DNA from: Romboutsia sedimentorum
Lineage (GTDB): Bacteria > Bacillota > Clostridia > Peptostreptococcales > Peptostreptococcaceae
Length of the DNA stretch: 64,000 nucleotides
NCBI RefSeq assembly: GCF_030131845.1
Contig: NZ_JASKYM010000001.1
Coordinates: 868,001 to 932,000, forward strand
Direction: 5' to 3'
Shown here: positions 9,701 to 18,992 of the stretch, piece by piece
Numbering within the stretch: position 1 is the first letter of the stretch
Layout of the letters: each line of letters opens with the position of its first letter
The notes under the pieces: generated by a model
Told to the model about the DNA's origin: nothing
Database searches by the model: none
What the model saw: the letters and a program-made list of their open reading frames with translations, nothing else
Translations under genes and position numbers: made by a program

Positions 9701-9734
9701 AAAAATCTCTATTCTTCTTGAACAGAGATTTTTA
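9701..9734. terminator. Intrinsic terminator downstream of the permease pseudogene
   Basis: AAAAATCTCT pairs with AGAGATTTTT around a short loop. It lies between the permease relic and hemW and is symmetrical enough to act in both directions. Confidence 0.7.
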
Positions 9735-9756
9735 AATTATACATAAAAATTAATAA

Positions 9757-10368
9757 CTATTTTTTGCTCATGTACGAATATACTGGTATGCCTATTAAAG
9801 TTATTAATATTCCTGCAAGAGCTATCATAGTCGCTGTTATTAGTTGGAACACCACCTTTGTTTAATTTAGAAAACACTTGGCTTCCTATGGAGCATTCCT
9901 TGTTTTGCCAAAGCATATGGAACTCTTGGACCTGTAAGTAAGTATCTATTCAAAGCTCCAAACACCGATATAAGTATACCTACAGTTATTATTTCACCTC
10001 CTATAGATCCAAATATTTTTGTAGCTACAAGTGCCGCTGGAGCTGTTGCATTTGCTAATTTTTAAGCAGGTGCAACCAATAAGTATGCTAGGTTTATCGC
10101 AATGTATACTGCCATAGCTACAGATAATCCTCCAACTATAGTTCCTACATTTATTCAACCATCATATTGTCAGAGTTGTAACCTAACAACTCAGCTAGTG
10201 CAGCAGCTGTCCCTGGAAAAAATAGCACTGTTTGCATCCATCCAGTTAAAAAAACAAGCTTATTTCCATATATTTCTTCGATATAAACCATCATTCCACC
10301 AGTTCTTGGTATAGCTGCTGAAATTTCTGTTGCTGGGAACCCTAGTGTTTTTTTAGTTGTTCACCCAT
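9757..10368 (-). pseudogene. Decayed APC-family amino acid permease
   Basis: Reading the minus strand from ATG 10368 (good TAAGGAGGA upstream) gives MGEQLKKTLGFPA joined directly to TEISAAIPRTGG, then VYIEEIYGNKLVFLTGWMQT and FFPGTAAALA. Then come frame changes and stops. Other frames give KIFGSIGGEIITVGILISVF, then RYLLTGPRVPYALAKQGML, and finally AGILITLIGIPVYSYMSKK before a stop at 9757. These pieces match in order an APC-superfamily permease of the SteT (Ser/Thr exchanger) type, normally about 440-470 residues. Only about 200 codons remain. The first two membrane helices are missing, and at least two in-frame stops and several frameshifts separate the rest. Confidence 0.85.
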
Positions 10369-10554
10369 GTCTTTCCTCCTTATTATTGCATGAGTACATA
10401 AAAAAATATATATACGTACTTTTATAAATTTAGTATTCCCAAGTTTAAATCAATTATTAAATTTTAGTATTATATATAGTTAAGTCCATTTTTAGAATAT
10501 TTAACTACATAGTTGACTTTAAATTAAAACAATAGTCATAAAGTATTTGCACAT

Positions 10555-10588
10555 AAAAAAGTCAAAGGCCTAAACCTTTGACTTTTTT
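10555..10588 (-). terminator. Intrinsic terminator of lepA
   Basis: AAAAAAGTCAAAGG pairs with CCTTTGACTTTTTT across a 6-base loop, 20 bp downstream of the lepA stop. Confidence 0.9.
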
Positions 10589-10607
10589 ATTTATTATTTA
10601 AAGTTGA

Positions 10608-12413
10608 TTATTCATCTAATTTTAATACTGACATGAATGCTTTTTGAGGAACTTCAACAGATCCTACTTGTCTCATACGTTTTTTACCTTCTTTTTGCTT
10701 TTCAAGAAGTTTCTTCTTACGAGATATATCTCCTCCGTAACACTTAGCAAGAACATCTTTTCTAAGTGCACTTATAGTTTCTCTTGCTACTACTTTGTTT
10801 CCAACCGCTGCTTGTATTGGTACAGGGAATTGGTGTCTTGGTATTTCATTTTTTAATTTTTCACACATAGATTTACCTCTAGTGTAAGCTCTAGTTTCAT
10901 GAACTATAAAACTAAGCGCATCTACTTGTTCTTTATTTATTAGTATATCTAATTTAACAAGAGTTGACGCAACATATCCTTTAACTTCATAATCTAGTGA
11001 ACCATATCCTCTAGTTCTTGATTTTAATGCATCAAAGAAGTCATAAACAACTTCATTTAATGGTAAATCATAATGAAGCATAACTCTTTTTTCATCTATG
11101 TACTCCATGTTTATCATGTTTCCACGTCTTTCTTGACAAAGTTCCATAACAATACCTACATAATCTTTAGGAACTATTATATCCCCTTTAACTATGGGTT
11201 CTTCTACCATCCTAATTTCAGATACCTCTGGTAAGTTAGCAGGGTTTTGTATCATCACAAGCTCTCCATCAGTTTTTGTAACTTTATATATAACAGATGG
11301 CGCAGTTGTTATGATATCAAGATTAAATTCTCTTTCTAATCGTTCTTGAATTATTTCCATGTGTAAAAGTCCTAAGAATCCACATCTAAATCCAAATCCT
11401 AGTGCTGCTGATGTTTCAGCTTCAAATTCTAAAGATGCATCATTTACTTGTAATTTTTCAAGAGCATCTCTTACATTTTCATACTTTTCTCCTTCTCCAG
11501 GATATATACCACAATAAACCATCGGAGTAGCTTTTTTGTATCCAGGCATAGGTTCATCAGTAGGGTGTTGTGCATTAGTTATTGTATCTCCAACTTGACA
11601 ACTTCTTATATCTTTTATACTAGCAGCAATATATCCAACATCTCCAGCACAAAGTTCATTAAGTTCTGTTTGACCAGGAGCCATAACACCAACTTCAGTT
11701 ACTTCAAACTTCTTGTTGCTATTCATCATCTTTATTTCCATACCTTTTTTAACGCTTCCTTCAAATACTCTAACATAAGCTACAACACCTTTATACGCAT
11801 CATAGTATGAGTCAAATATTAAAGCCTTTAAAGGTGCTTCTTTATCTCCACCTGGAGCTGGTACTTTCTCTACTATCGCTTCTAGTACGTCTTCTATATT
11901 TAATCCGCTTTTAGCTGATACTAGTGGTGCTTCACTTGCATCAATTCCTATTATATCTTCTATTTCTGTTTTTATTTCTTCTGGTCTAGCACTTGGAAGG
12001 TCTATTTTATTTATAACCGGTACTATTTCTAGGTCTTGATCTAGTGCTAAATAAACATTAGCTAAAGTTTGGGCTTCAACACCTTGAGCTGCATCTACTA
12101 CTAGTAGGGCACCCTCACATGCTGCTAAGCTTCTTGAAACCTCATATGTAAAGTCTACATGACCCGGTGTATCTATAAGGTTTAAATAATATTCATTTCC
12201 ATCCTTAGCTTTATATACTAATCTTATATTTTGAAGCTTTATAGTGATTCCTCTTTCTCTTTCAAGATCCATGTTGTCTAATAACTGAGCTTTCATGTCT
12301 CTATCACTAACAAGTCCTGTCTTTTGTATTAATCTATCAGCTAAGGTAGACTTACCATGATCTATATGCGCTATTATACTAAAATTTCTCGTTCTACTTT
12401 GTTTATTGTCCAC
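10608..12413 (-). CDS. lepA: Elongation factor 4 (LepA), translational GTPase
   Basis: Ribosome-bound GTPase affecting back-translocation and initiation or assembly. The G domain starts [19 protein letters not shown] (G1), with DTPGHVDF (G3) and NKIDLP (G4). Domain 2, EF-G-like domains III and V, and the LepA-specific C-terminal domain ending [18 protein letters not shown] follow. The 601-residue length is standard. The start is GTG at 12413 with AAGGAGGA upstream. It lies between spoIIP and hemW, a common clostridial order. Confidence 0.97.
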   Translation of the reverse strand: MDNKQSRTRNFSIIAHIDHGKSTLADRLIQKTGLVSDRDMKAQLLDNMDLERERGITIKLQNIRLVYKAKDGNEYYLNLIDTPGHVDFTYEVSRSLAACEGALLVVDAAQGVEAQTLANVYLALDQDLEIVPVINKIDLPSARPEEIKTEIEDIIGIDASEAPLVSAKSGLNIEDVLEAIVEKVPAPGGDKEAPLKALIFDSYYDAYKGVVAYVRVFEGSVKKGMEIKMMNSNKKFEVTEVGVMAPGQTELNELCAGDVGYIAASIKDIRSCQVGDTITNAQHPTDEPMPGYKKATPMVYCGIYPGEGEKYENVRDALEKLQVNDASLEFEAETSAALGFGFRCGFLGLLHMEIIQERLEREFNLDIITTAPSVIYKVTKTDGELVMIQNPANLPEVSEIRMVEEPIVKGDIIVPKDYVGIVMELCQERRGNMINMEYIDEKRVMLHYDLPLNEVVYDFFDALKSRTRGYGSLDYEVKGYVASTLVKLDILINKEQVDALSFIVHETRAYTRGKSMCEKLKNEIPRHQFPVPIQAAVGNKVVARETISALRKDVLAKCYGGDISRKKKLLEKQKEGKKRMRQVGSVEVPQKAFMSVLKLDE

Positions 12414-12487
12414 CTTTGTTCCTCCTTTTTATTCTTATCATAACTTTCATTTTATAATATATCCTCTTTGATGTAAATACAGTGAAT

Positions 12488-12527
12488 AAAAAATAAGACT
12501 TATCTTTTTAATAAGTCTTATTTTTTA
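12488..12527 (-). terminator. Intrinsic terminator of the gpr-spoIIP-orf unit
   Basis: AAAAATAAGACTTAT pairs with ATAAGTCTTATTTTT around a short loop, just after the small membrane-protein gene ends at 12531. Confidence 0.85.
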
Positions 12528-12530
12528 TTC

Positions 12531-12791
12531 TTATTTATTAAATTTTCCCAGCATTTCTTTAGTAGTCGAACTTATATATACAACCTTTTCATTTATAAAA
12601 GTTTGTATTTCTTTTATAGCAGGTTCTACTTTATATGCTTGTTCGCCTAGCATCATTTTTGCACTATTATCTACTATAAATATACATACCATCAAATTCA
12701 CAATCATAAACAAAATAAATAGTACTTTACTTACAAATCTTCTTTTCCTACCTTTTGATTTTTTCTGTATAGTTTTTTCTAATCTACTCAT
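12531..12791 (-). CDS. Small single-pass membrane protein of unknown function
   Basis: 86 residues: a very basic N-terminus (about 22 residues, many Lys/Arg), one hydrophobic helix at about 23-43 (KVLFILFMIVNLMVCIFIV), then a 40-residue tail predicted outside the membrane. The start follows CAGGAGAAAC. It is 21 bp downstream of spoIIP and before a terminator, so it is probably co-transcribed with gpr and spoIIP; a sporulation link is inference from that alone. No family recognised. Confidence 0.7.
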   Translation of the reverse strand: MSRLEKTIQKKSKGRKRRFVSKVLFILFMIVNLMVCIFIVDNSAKMMLGEQAYKVEPAIKEIQTFINEKVVYISSTTKEMLGKFNK

Positions 12792-12812
12792 TTGTTTCTC
12801 CTGCTAATTTGT

Positions 12813-13775
12813 CTAGTTCTTACTTTTAAAATACTCATCTAATATTTGTGCAACATATTTACCGCTAGCTTTAGCTTCATCAGCAGTTGTCCCATTACTA
12901 CCTACCTCTATAAGCATATGGTTTTTAACTACAGATTGATTATATCTTCCTTTAGGCTTTACTATAATAGGTTTAACTAATTCTGGATATTTTGCCTGAG
13001 CAAATTTAGTTATATCCTGAGCTAACGCTTTTATTTCGTTAACATTAGAATTCCTAGCTCCAACTACAAAGAAAAACTTAGCAACCTTTTCTCCATTAAT
13101 TGTTGTAGTCATTCTTTCATGTTCTGATTTTTTCTCAGCTTCAGTTTTAAGGTCTCTTGCATCTCTATGTAAGTCTACAGCTATATCTACACTTTTATAC
13201 TTTGGTAATAATTCTTGTAATGTCTTATAACTACTACCATATGATTCCGTAAAGTCTGGATAGTCATGATATTTAGTACTATGAACTACTCCCCATCCTT
13301 TTTTATTTAATTCTTCTGTTACAATTTTTCCAACTGCTAATACTGATTCGTCTGCATTTTGTGAGTGATAGTTTCCTGCTGGTGCATTAGAATATGTTTC
13401 TCCTGCATGCGAATGATATAAAAGTATTTTTGGACTCTCTTTAGTAACTCTTATATTATTTTCGTAATTATAATTACTCACATTTATACTTTCTTCATTG
13501 CTTTTTTTAGTGTCTGTATTTGCTTCATTATTTATAGTAGGTATATTTTCTTCTCCTATATGAAATTTAATATACTCTTTATCCTTTTTATCGTTATTTG
13601 TATTTACTTCTTTCTTCTTTTCACTTTTTTGTGTATCTTCAACCTTAGATTCCGGATATGATGAATTCACTAAAAACTTTAGAAACTCATCCTTATCCAT
13701 GGCATAAGACATTACAGGTAAAATACAAACTAACACACAGGACATGACTAATGCCTTAATGCGTTTTTTTAACAT
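12813..13775 (-). CDS. spoIIP: Stage II sporulation protein P (SpoIIP amidase/endopeptidase)
   Basis: Part of the SpoIID-SpoIIM-SpoIIP machine that thins septal peptidoglycan for engulfment. It has an N-terminal membrane anchor (ALVMSCVLVCILPVMSYAM), a low-complexity Lys/Asn/Glu linker to about residue 105, and the amidase domain from about 110. ILLYHSHAGETYSN carries the HSH zinc-site motif, with VDLHRDARD and the catalytic-region MLIEVGSNGTT further on. 320 residues. It lies 12 bp downstream of gpr on the same strand. Confidence 0.93.
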   Translation of the reverse strand: MLKKRIKALVMSCVLVCILPVMSYAMDKDEFLKFLVNSSYPESKVEDTQKSEKKKEVNTNNDKKDKEYIKFHIGEENIPTINNEANTDTKKSNEESINVSNYNYENNIRVTKESPKILLYHSHAGETYSNAPAGNYHSQNADESVLAVGKIVTEELNKKGWGVVHSTKYHDYPDFTESYGSSYKTLQELLPKYKSVDIAVDLHRDARDLKTEAEKKSEHERMTTTINGEKVAKFFFVVGARNSNVNEIKALAQDITKFAQAKYPELVKPIIVKPKGRYNQSVVKNHMLIEVGSNGTTADEAKASGKYVAQILDEYFKSKN

Positions 13776-13787
13776 GTTTATTCCTCC

Positions 13788-14744
13788 TTATTTGGTGACC
13801 CTACCCGGATGAAGAGACCTATTTAATCCTTCACTTATTATTATTGCTAAATTTTCAATTGTTTCATCAATGTCTTTAGGTGTTACTATTAAATTTTTAT
13901 CATATGGGTCTAATGATTCCTTTATTAAATGATACTTTTCTTCCTCTTTTAATTTTTTTAACATATCATAAAATTTATCCCCATTTTCAGATTGACTCAT
14001 TAAGTTATCAATAGCCAAATCTAGCACATCGCTAGTAAGTGTTGCTGCATCTACTACCGTTGGTACTCCTATAGCAATTACATCTACTCCTAAATATTCT
14101 TTGTTTAGTGCTTTTCTTTTGTTTCCTACCCCTCCTCCAGGTGCTATCCCTGCAGTGGATATTTGTATAGTTGAATTTACCCTCTCCATCTTTCTTGAAG
14201 CTAAGGCATCTATTGCTATTACTCTATCTGGCTTTATCTTATCTACTATTGATTTTACAATTTCACTAGTCTCAATTCCTGTAAGTCCCATAACTCCAGG
14301 ACTCAAACCTGCTACTTCTGTAAAATCATCATCATAGTCTTTGTTGTAATTTTTGAATATATGCCTAGTCACCAAGCTTTTAGATATTGTTTTAGGTCCT
14401 AATGCATCAGATGTTATATTCCAGTTTCCAAGTCCAATAAGTAAAGTCTTTTTAGTTTTATCAGTTCCTAAAACTTCAACTAATTCATCCTTTAAGTAAC
14501 TTATTACTTCTTCTCTAGACTCATCATCATCAAACTTCATAAGGTTACTTTCTAATGTTATATACTTGCCTATTCCCTTATTCATTATTTGTGAACCTTG
14601 TTCATCTATAATTTCAACTTTTGTTACTATACAATTTTCTAATTCTTTTTTTTCAAGTTTTACACCCGGTATTTCTTTAGAAGATTGACCATCTTCACAC
14701 ATTTCTCTAGCTTCTAGGGCTAAGTCTGTTCTTATACTAATCAT
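13788..14744 (-). CDS. gpr: Spore germination endopeptidase GPR
   Basis: Degrades small acid-soluble spore proteins at germination; an aspartic-type A25 protease made as a zymogen. MISIRTDLALEAREM is the expected start of the propeptide region, and LIGLGNWNITSDALGP and VIAIDALASRKMERVNSTIQ are conserved core segments. The C-terminus NRSLHPG is also typical. 318 residues, usual length. It heads the gpr-spoIIP-orf unit and is divergent from rpsT. Confidence 0.94.
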   Translation of the reverse strand: MISIRTDLALEAREMCEDGQSSKEIPGVKLEKKELENCIVTKVEIIDEQGSQIMNKGIGKYITLESNLMKFDDDESREEVISYLKDELVEVLGTDKTKKTLLIGLGNWNITSDALGPKTISKSLVTRHIFKNYNKDYDDDFTEVAGLSPGVMGLTGIETSEIVKSIVDKIKPDRVIAIDALASRKMERVNSTIQISTAGIAPGGGVGNKRKALNKEYLGVDVIAIGVPTVVDAATLTSDVLDLAIDNLMSQSENGDKFYDMLKKLKEEEKYHLIKESLDPYDKNLIVTPKDIDETIENLAIIISEGLNRSLHPGRVTK

Positions 14745-14975
14745 AGTAAACCTCCAAGTACAATTTAAATGCTATTTATAAGTGTTAACAGTTTTTAGTA
14801 TTTTATAACAATTTTTTTTAAAAACTTAAATTTTTATTTTGTTTAAATATATTAAATTTTTATTTTTAAAATCTTTGAATAATTAATTTCGATGTTGTAA
14901 ATTATTTTTATATGAGTTATAATCTAAAAAGTCAAAACAAAAAGATATTATATGAAAAATTATAAATAATTATCC

Positions 14976-15004
14976 TTGATTTTTAGATTTATTTCTGTTA
15001 AAAT
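14976..15004 (+). promoter_or_regulatory. Sigma-A promoter of rpsT
   Basis: TTGATT at 14976-14981, a 17-bp spacer, then TAAAAT at 14999-15004. This lies in the 311-bp gpr-rpsT gap, which otherwise is very AT-rich and shows no other clear element. Confidence 0.7.
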
Positions 15005-15055
15005 CTAATATGTTGACGATGAATATAATAAAACACACACGAGGGGGTGAACACG

Positions 15056-15322
15056 GTGGCAAACATAAAATCAGCTAAGAAAAGAATAAAAGTTATCGAG
15101 AAAAAGACTGCTTTAAACAAAGCTAGAAAATCTCAACTTAAAACTGCAATAAGAAGATTCGAAGAAGCTGTTACTGCAGGTAATAGAGAAGAAGCTGTTG
15201 TAAAATTCCAATACGCTCAAAAGAGAATATGCCAAGTAGCTTCTAAAGGAACTATACACAAGAACGCTGCAGCTAGAAAAGTAGCTAAATTAGCTCAAAA
15301 GTTAAACGGAATGAACGCTTAA
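15056..15322 (+). CDS. rpsT: 30S ribosomal protein S20
   Basis: The sequence MANIKSAKKRIKVIEKKT matches the conserved S20 N-terminus, followed by the three basic helices; 88 residues is standard. The true start is the GTG at 15056, because GAGGGGGTGA lies at the right distance. The in-frame GTG at 15047 is part of that ribosome-binding region. S20 binds 16S rRNA early in small-subunit assembly. Single-gene transcript with its own promoter and terminator, convergent with holA. Confidence 0.97.
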   Translation: MANIKSAKKRIKVIEKKTALNKARKSQLKTAIRRFEEAVTAGNREEAVVKFQYAQKRICQVASKGTIHKNAAARKVAKLAQKLNGMNA

Positions 15323-15348
15323 TTAACCGTTTAAGCTTAATAGATATT

Positions 15349-15380
15349 ACCCTTGGTTGTTAATCAAGGGTTTTTTATTA
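15349..15380 (+). terminator. Intrinsic terminator of rpsT
   Basis: ACCCTTG pairs with CAAGGGT across a short loop, followed by TTTTTTATT. Confidence 0.85.
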
Positions 15381-15409
15381 TCCATTTAAGTATAAAAGCG
15401 CTTAATGCT

Positions 15410-15453
15410 ATAAAAGCCTTAGATAAAGGACGATCTTTATCTAAGGCTTTTAT
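15410..15453. terminator. Intrinsic terminator of comEC-holA
   Basis: ATAAAAGCCTTAGATAAAG pairs with CTTTATCTAAGGCTTTTAT around a 6-base loop, adjacent to the holA stop at 15457. It is symmetrical and may back up the rpsT terminator from the other side. Confidence 0.85.
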
Positions 15454-15456
15454 ATT

Positions 15457-16500
15457 TTAGCTTATTTTTCTTTGACAATACTTACTTACGAGTATTTCTA
15501 AAGCTAAAGTATCTCTAACTAATCCATTTTTTATCTTATAATCACTTTCTAATATATAATTTAATATTTCCACTATTATATTATCTGAAAAATTATTAGA
15601 TTGTTTTAGTGCTTTTCCTGCTACAAATGGATGTATTTTTAATTTTTCTGCTATAGTCTTTGAAGTATGACCTTGTACTTGTAGTTGTCTAACTTGCATA
15701 ACCACCTTAAATTGCCTAGCTATCATAGCAAATATTCCAAGAACAGATTCTCCTTCATGCATCATATCATTTAATATTCTCATAGCATTAGAAGCATTTT
15801 GTTCTCCTATATAATCTATTAATTTAAATATATCATTTTCTACCTTTTTTTGAGAAAGCTTATCTATAATTTCATTGGTTACTTTGTTTTGTTTTCCTAC
15901 AAATGAGCTTATTTTATTTATTTCATTTTCTAAATCTGACAGTGTTTTTTCGCTGCTTTTATCTCTATACCCCTCTTGGTCTATAAAGTACATTATTTGA
16001 GTATTTTCTATAATTGCATCATTAGTTTCAAACTTCTTTTTTGTCCACTTAAACAAGTCCATATCTGATAATTTATCACAGTTAAATACTATGCCTTTTT
16101 TATCTATTTTTTTCACTAAGGACTTTCTTTTATCAACGTCTCCATAAACTATAAAAACTAAAATTGTACTTTCTGGTATATTGTCTAAATGCTCTATTAA
16201 ACTTTTTTCATCGCTATCACTAAAGTTCTTTTTTTTACCTTTTAATAGTTCAAAATCTTTCACTACCACTATTTTTCTATCATCCATAAAAGGAAGTGTC
16301 TCTATAGAGCTTATAAGCTGATCTAGTGCCGTTTCTTTTCCATCTATAATGTCTAGGTTAAAATCAATCATACCTTCATTTAAACTATCTTTAAATACCT
16401 TTATCGTATTTTCTATTAAGTAATATTCTCTTCCATAAAAGAGATACACATTTTCAAATTTTTTATTTTTAAGATTAGTTATAATATCCTTGTAGTTCAT
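15457..16500 (-). CDS. holA: DNA polymerase III delta subunit (clamp loader)
   Basis: Opens the beta clamp as part of the clamp-loader complex. The N-terminal RecA-like domain begins VYLFYGREYYLIENTI, followed by TLPFMDDRKIVVVKDFELL. The helical C-terminal collar domain contains ESVLGIFAMIARQFKVVMQVR and HPFVAGKALKQ, both typical of bacterial delta. 347 residues. It overlaps the 3' end of comEC by 26 nt with its ribosome site (GAAGGAG) inside comEC. The comEC-holA-rpsT neighbourhood is widely conserved in Firmicutes. Confidence 0.93.
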   Translation of the reverse strand: MNYKDIITNLKNKKFENVYLFYGREYYLIENTIKVFKDSLNEGMIDFNLDIIDGKETALDQLISSIETLPFMDDRKIVVVKDFELLKGKKKNFSDSDEKSLIEHLDNIPESTILVFIVYGDVDKRKSLVKKIDKKGIVFNCDKLSDMDLFKWTKKKFETNDAIIENTQIMYFIDQEGYRDKSSEKTLSDLENEINKISSFVGKQNKVTNEIIDKLSQKKVENDIFKLIDYIGEQNASNAMRILNDMMHEGESVLGIFAMIARQFKVVMQVRQLQVQGHTSKTIAEKLKIHPFVAGKALKQSNNFSDNIIVEILNYILESDYKIKNGLVRDTLALEILVSKYCQRKIS

Positions 16501-17734
16501 TTTTTTGCTCCTTCATAACCTTTAGTTCTTTATAAATCATATATAAAAATATTGCTGTATAATAAATTATTACATAAATCATGTTTGGATTATCTATTTC
16601 TATGTATGCAAAATCTAAGTTACTCATTTTTTCTAATAAAAAATATATATTATTTATTATTATCATATTAAAATACGCTATAAATTTTGCAATCCCTATA
16701 TTTATTTTAAATATAGATATACTTATAATACTCATATACATTATAATACCTATAAAAGGCACTATTACCATATTACTAATAACAGAAATTATTGGTATCC
16801 CTTTAAAATTATAATATATTATCGGTAAAGTTAATATATTTGAAGCTAAAGTTAACGATATTAAACTTAGCTTTATAACATTATTTATATAACCATAGAA
16901 ATATATTATAGACAATGTAGCGAGAAAAGACAATTGAAAACTTATATTATATAGAATATAAGGGTTATTTATCACTAAAAATGTGCCAATTAATGATAAT
17001 GTGCTTATTCCATCTATTTTCCTATCAAAGAAAATAGCTAAATATAAAATCATTGTAAATGCTATTGCTCTTACTATAGATGGACTTGTCCCAATCATTA
17101 TACAATATAGAGACATAGTTATAAATAAAATCAGTAATTTAGAAATTTTATTTATACCGCCAATAGTAAATGTAACCAAGGCACACAATACTCCAGTGTG
17201 TAGACCCGATATAGCTATAATATGGCTAGTTCCGGTTCTAGAAAACATTTCATTGTCTTCTTGTTTAAGCTGTTCTTTTTCTCCTAAAATCAAAGAATTT
17301 ATAAAATCTGAATTTTCCTTATATAAATATCTGTTTGTGCTTCTTATGTATGCCTTAATTTTACCTAGATTTTCATATAAAATGCTTTTGCTTATAATTT
17401 TATAATTATTTATATATATAAGCCCTTTGTAACCACAACTTTTCAAATATACTCCATAATTAAAATCTTCATAATTCATATCATCAAGACTTTTAAATTT
17501 TCCAGATAATTTTATTTTCATCCCAACTGTTAAATCTTTTTTTCTAGAATAATCTCTTATCAAAAATTTATCTACTTTGTATTCATCGTATTTTTGCTTC
17601 TCTTTTTTATATTTTACAATGCCCGTTATTTCTACGTTATCATTATTATAAGACTTATCTAAATTTTTATTTTTTGTATATACAAACGATACACACATTA
17701 TAAATATAAATATTATAAAAAGTGGCCTTCTCAT
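16475..17734 (-). CDS. comEC: ComEC/Rec2-type DNA uptake channel, membrane domain only
   Basis: The competence channel that passes single-stranded DNA across the membrane. An N-terminal membrane segment and OB-fold-like DUF4131 region (residues 1-130) are followed by the Competence domain with the signature GTSHIIAISGLHTGVL and about seven membrane helices. At 419 residues it ends after the last helices. The C-terminal metallo-beta-lactamase domain of full-length ComEC (about 750-800 residues) is absent, and there is no remnant because the frame runs straight into holA. A stand-alone secreted protein with that domain is encoded at 20121-20942. Confidence 0.9.
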   Translation of the reverse strand: MRRPLFIIFIFIMCVSFVYTKNKNLDKSYNNDNVEITGIVKYKKEKQKYDEYKVDKFLIRDYSRKKDLTVGMKIKLSGKFKSLDDMNYEDFNYGVYLKSCGYKGLIYINNYKIISKSILYENLGKIKAYIRSTNRYLYKENSDFINSLILGEKEQLKQEDNEMFSRTGTSHIIAISGLHTGVLCALVTFTIGGINKISKLLILFITMSLYCIMIGTSPSIVRAIAFTMILYLAIFFDRKIDGISTLSLIGTFLVINNPYILYNISFQLSFLATLSIIYFYGYINNVIKLSLISLTLASNILTLPIIYYNFKGIPIISVISNMVIVPFIGIIMYMSIISISIFKINIGIAKFIAYFNMIIINNIYFLLEKMSNLDFAYIEIDNPNMIYVIIYYTAIFLYMIYKELKVMKEQKNELQGYYN

Positions 17735-17805
17735 AATCCCTCCAAATAATCTTTTTACTTTTAATTATTTTCAAACTCTATATTTTTAAACATTTATAAG
17801 TAAAT

Positions 17806-17836
17806 ATAAAAAAGAGACGCATAATTTGCGTCCCTT
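17806..17836 (-). terminator. Intrinsic terminator of the GNAT gene
   Basis: On the minus strand GACGCA pairs with TGCGTC across a 5-base loop and runs into TCTTTTTT, at the stop of the gene ending at 17835. Confidence 0.85.
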
Positions 17837-18992
17837 ATATATATTCATTTATATAATTATTTTTCTTATTAAAGATTATCTTAAATAGCTCTAATGCATC
17901 TTTACTTATAGTTGTGTCATTTAATAATAATGCCTCATTTATATCTATGTATGAAAAAGCTAGTTGAGTTATCGTATTTATATTAAATTGTACATCATGT
18001 TTTTCTTCACATTTTTGTACTTTTAATTTATTGTTTTTCAAAGATATCTTAAATACACCGTTATTTTCATTTATAAATTCATCTTGTACTAATACATTTG
18101 TATATAATTCTGATTTACTATCAATTTCTAGCGTTTCTAAATATCCTTTTAAATTAACTATCCTTCCCATCATAAATGGTTTTATCTTAATATCACAAGT
18201 TTTAGGGTTATCTAGTATAAATCTTATTTTATCATTTATAGGTGCTGAAATAGTTACTTTATTACACTGAGTGTTATGATTATATATAAATTTCAGCATA
18301 GATTTTAAAGAATCTATATTTTTATAGTAAATCTCTCTAACAAACATATTTTCTCCATTTAAAAAATATATTATATATCCTTGATATCCGTTATTTTCAT
18401 GTATGTATATGTGTCCATCTTCACTTTTTATTTCTTTTATTAGGTTTAAATAATACTTTTCATCTCTTTCTACATTACCATTTGTATCTTCTAAAAATTT
18501 TTTGCTTATCTCTACTAGATTTTCTATATTAAACTCATTTGCTTTATACATTCTTCCATCTATTTTAAACCTTCTTAAATCTTCTATATCTATGATGTAT
18601 TCTAATTGATCGTAGCAATTTTCATATCCATATTTTCTGTAAAGTCTATAGTCTATCGGCATAAGAATTGATACCAATTGATTTTTTTTATACAATTCTT
18701 TAAGTGTAAATTTCATTATACTTTTCATGTATCCTCTTCCTCTTACTTGAGGAAAAGTCGAAACTCCTACTACATATGATGTATCATATATTTTATTATT
18801 CAATCTTAATTTATATTGATTTAGTTGAAGAGAAGAAACTATCTCTTCTCCTTCATCAACTACTACTGTATTTTGTTTTCTATATTTATTTTTGAAATAA
18901 TATTCAACGAATTTCTCACCATCATCAAAACAATAATTCCAAATTTCTTTTATATCTTTAATTTCACATTCTTTAGCATATCTAATTTTCAT
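17835..18992 (-). CDS. Eis-like GNAT N-acetyltransferase with SCP2-type C-terminal domain
   Basis: Residues 1-150 are a GNAT fold with the acetyl-CoA motif (GVSTFPQVRGRGYMKSIMKF). A second degenerate GNAT-like half follows, and the last 100 residues resemble the sterol-carrier-like domain found in Eis and related proteins. The start is set at ATG 18992, with AGGGAGG 8 bases upstream, giving 385 residues; an upstream in-frame start at 19025 lies deeper in the preceding gene. The first 11 nt overlap the end of the DUF2156-type gene, so the two are translationally coupled. Substrate unknown; small amines or aminoglycosides are known for the family. Confidence 0.85.
   Translation of the reverse strand: MKIRYAKECEIKDIKEIWNYCFDDGEKFVEYYFKNKYRKQNTVVVDEGEEIVSSLQLNQYKLRLNNKIYDTSYVVGVSTFPQVRGRGYMKSIMKFTLKELYKKNQLVSILMPIDYRLYRKYGYENCYDQLEYIIDIEDLRRFKIDGRMYKANEFNIENLVEISKKFLEDTNGNVERDEKYYLNLIKEIKSEDGHIYIHENNGYQGYIIYFLNGENMFVREIYYKNIDSLKSMLKFIYNHNTQCNKVTISAPINDKIRFILDNPKTCDIKIKPFMMGRIVNLKGYLETLEIDSKSELYTNVLVQDEFINENNGVFKISLKNNKLKVQKCEEKHDVQFNINTITQLAFSYIDINEALLLNDTTISKDALELFKIIFNKKNNYINEYI

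Noticed and set aside
10102-10314. Plus-strand open frame of 70 codons
   Set aside because: It is the shadow of the permease pseudogene, has no ribosome site and is not conserved-looking.
15047-15055. rpsT start at GTG 15047
   Set aside because: That GTG is part of the ribosome-binding sequence; MANIKSAKK from GTG 15056 is the conserved S20 start.
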